Part shown: piece after piece, positions 63,756 to 64,000 of the stretch
Layout of the letters: each line of letters starts with the position of its first letter
Numbering within the stretch: the first letter of the stretch is position 1
Source of the DNA: Thermoclostridium stercorarium subsp. stercorarium DSM 8532
GTDB taxonomy: Bacteria > Bacillota > Clostridia > DSM-8532
DNA length: 64,000 bases
Direction of reading: 5' to 3'
NCBI RefSeq assembly: GCF_000331995.1
Contig: NC_020134.1
Coordinates: forward strand, 1,959,465 to 2,023,464
Program-made: the position numbers and the translations under genes
The notes under the pieces: model-generated
Told to the model about the DNA's origin: nothing
Database searches by the model: none
The model's input: the letters and a program-made list of their open reading frames with translations, nothing else

Positions 63756-64000
63756 AAGGTAAAGCGTTGAAAATCATATCTTTGTTTCTGTGCACAATTC
63801 TCATTGCAGTCGGAGCGGTTTATTCCGTAGCTTTGAATGACAACGGCAAAACTTCGGAAAACAAGCCGGCGGATATAACTGAAAAAGTACCGGCATCAAC
63901 TGTCCCGGAAAGTGTTTTCAAGGATGAAACGGTATACGTCATAGCCGACGCGAACGGTACGGTACAGAAAATTATCGTCAGTGACTGGCTGAAAAACACG
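63752..64000 (+). CDS. exported protein of unknown function (partial)
   Basis: The start ATG overlaps the MMPL stop as ATGA. The visible 83 codons start MKGKALKIISLFLCTILIAVGA, a signal peptide or membrane anchor, followed by a Lys/Pro/Thr-rich linker and ETVYVIADANGTVQKIIVSDWL. The gene runs off the right edge. It is probably an extracytoplasmic partner of the MMPL transporter. I do not recognise a domain in the visible part. Confidence 0.75.
   Translation, partial: MKGKALKIISLFLCTILIAVGAVYSVALNDNGKTSENKPADITEKVPASTVPESVFKDETVYVIADANGTVQKIIVSDWLKNT

Noticed and set aside
1-64000. Search for tnsA, tnsB, tnsC, tniQ/tnsD genes or CRISPR-associated transposon parts
   Set aside because: No open frame in the window resembles them, so any mobilising machinery must lie elsewhere.

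Overview
The window looks like a chromosome segment of a low-G+C Gram-positive anaerobe of the class Clostridia. The signs are AT-rich intergenic DNA, GGAGG-type ribosome binding sites, S-layer homology repeats, an A-type flavodiiron protein, methyl-accepting chemotaxis proteins, TPP and yybP-ykoY riboswitches, and IS256, ISL3 and IS30 elements. The gene style fits the Clostridium thermocellum/stercorarium group, but the genus is an inference.

Layout. 1-3.0 kb: polyamine genes speA-speE-speB (minus strand; speB runs off the left edge). 3.2-8.6 kb: a decaying zone with a frameshifted HD-domain gene next to a ywgA-like gene, a methyltransferase remnant, an SLH surface protein and remnants of a short mobile element. 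8.6-23 kb: an accessory island. Its core is a four-gene minus-strand operon, DUF499 ATPase - DUF3780 - DUF1156 DNA methylase - PLD/SNF2 helicase, which matches the predicted Hma-type (helicase, methylase, ATPase) phage-defence set. Upstream of it an ISL3 element splits a small ribbon-helix-helix-like gene. Downstream of it an IS256 element, itself carrying a short element, splits a small nuclease-like gene.

23.1-26.08 kb: three related elements of 468, 540 and 504 bp lie head-to-tail immediately downstream of glmS. They have TGTATA...TATACA termini, about 20-bp end repeats that are spaced at one end and packed at the other, and 5-bp target duplications. The packed end faces glmS and stops 26 bp from its stop codon. 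These are the hallmarks of Tn7-family ends at attTn7, but the elements are too small to code for transposition proteins. I read them as miniature, non-autonomous Tn7-like elements stacked in one attachment site. A fourth complete copy sits inside an IS256 element (9141-9680) with a clean 5-bp duplication, and two decayed copies lie at about 5.9 and 7.7 kb.

26-33 kb: glmS with a structured leader, a YdeI-like pseudogene, a MATE exporter, and an IS30 remnant invaded by IS256. 33-44.6 kb: LysR regulator divergent from a cation/proton antiporter, a chemoreceptor, a frameshifted diguanylate cyclase, tRNA-Val(CAC), a broken 5'-nucleotidase, a HARE-HTH protein, a PNPOx-like protein, hisH-hisF and small hypotheticals. 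44.8-50.4 kb: a radical SAM gene, then the thiamine salvage operon thiM-thiE-HAD-thiD-thiD under a TPP riboswitch, with thiD duplicated in tandem. 50.5-64 kb: cupin, RlmI-like methyltransferase, flavodiiron protein, chemoreceptor plus CheW, an ArsC/Spx-like protein, a P-type ATPase under a manganese riboswitch, a ferritin-like/VIT1 transporter, and an MMPL transporter overlapping a partial exported-protein gene.

Several genes carry single-base frameshifts in A/T homopolymers. From this sequence alone I cannot tell real decay from sequencing error. The defence genes, by contrast, are intact.
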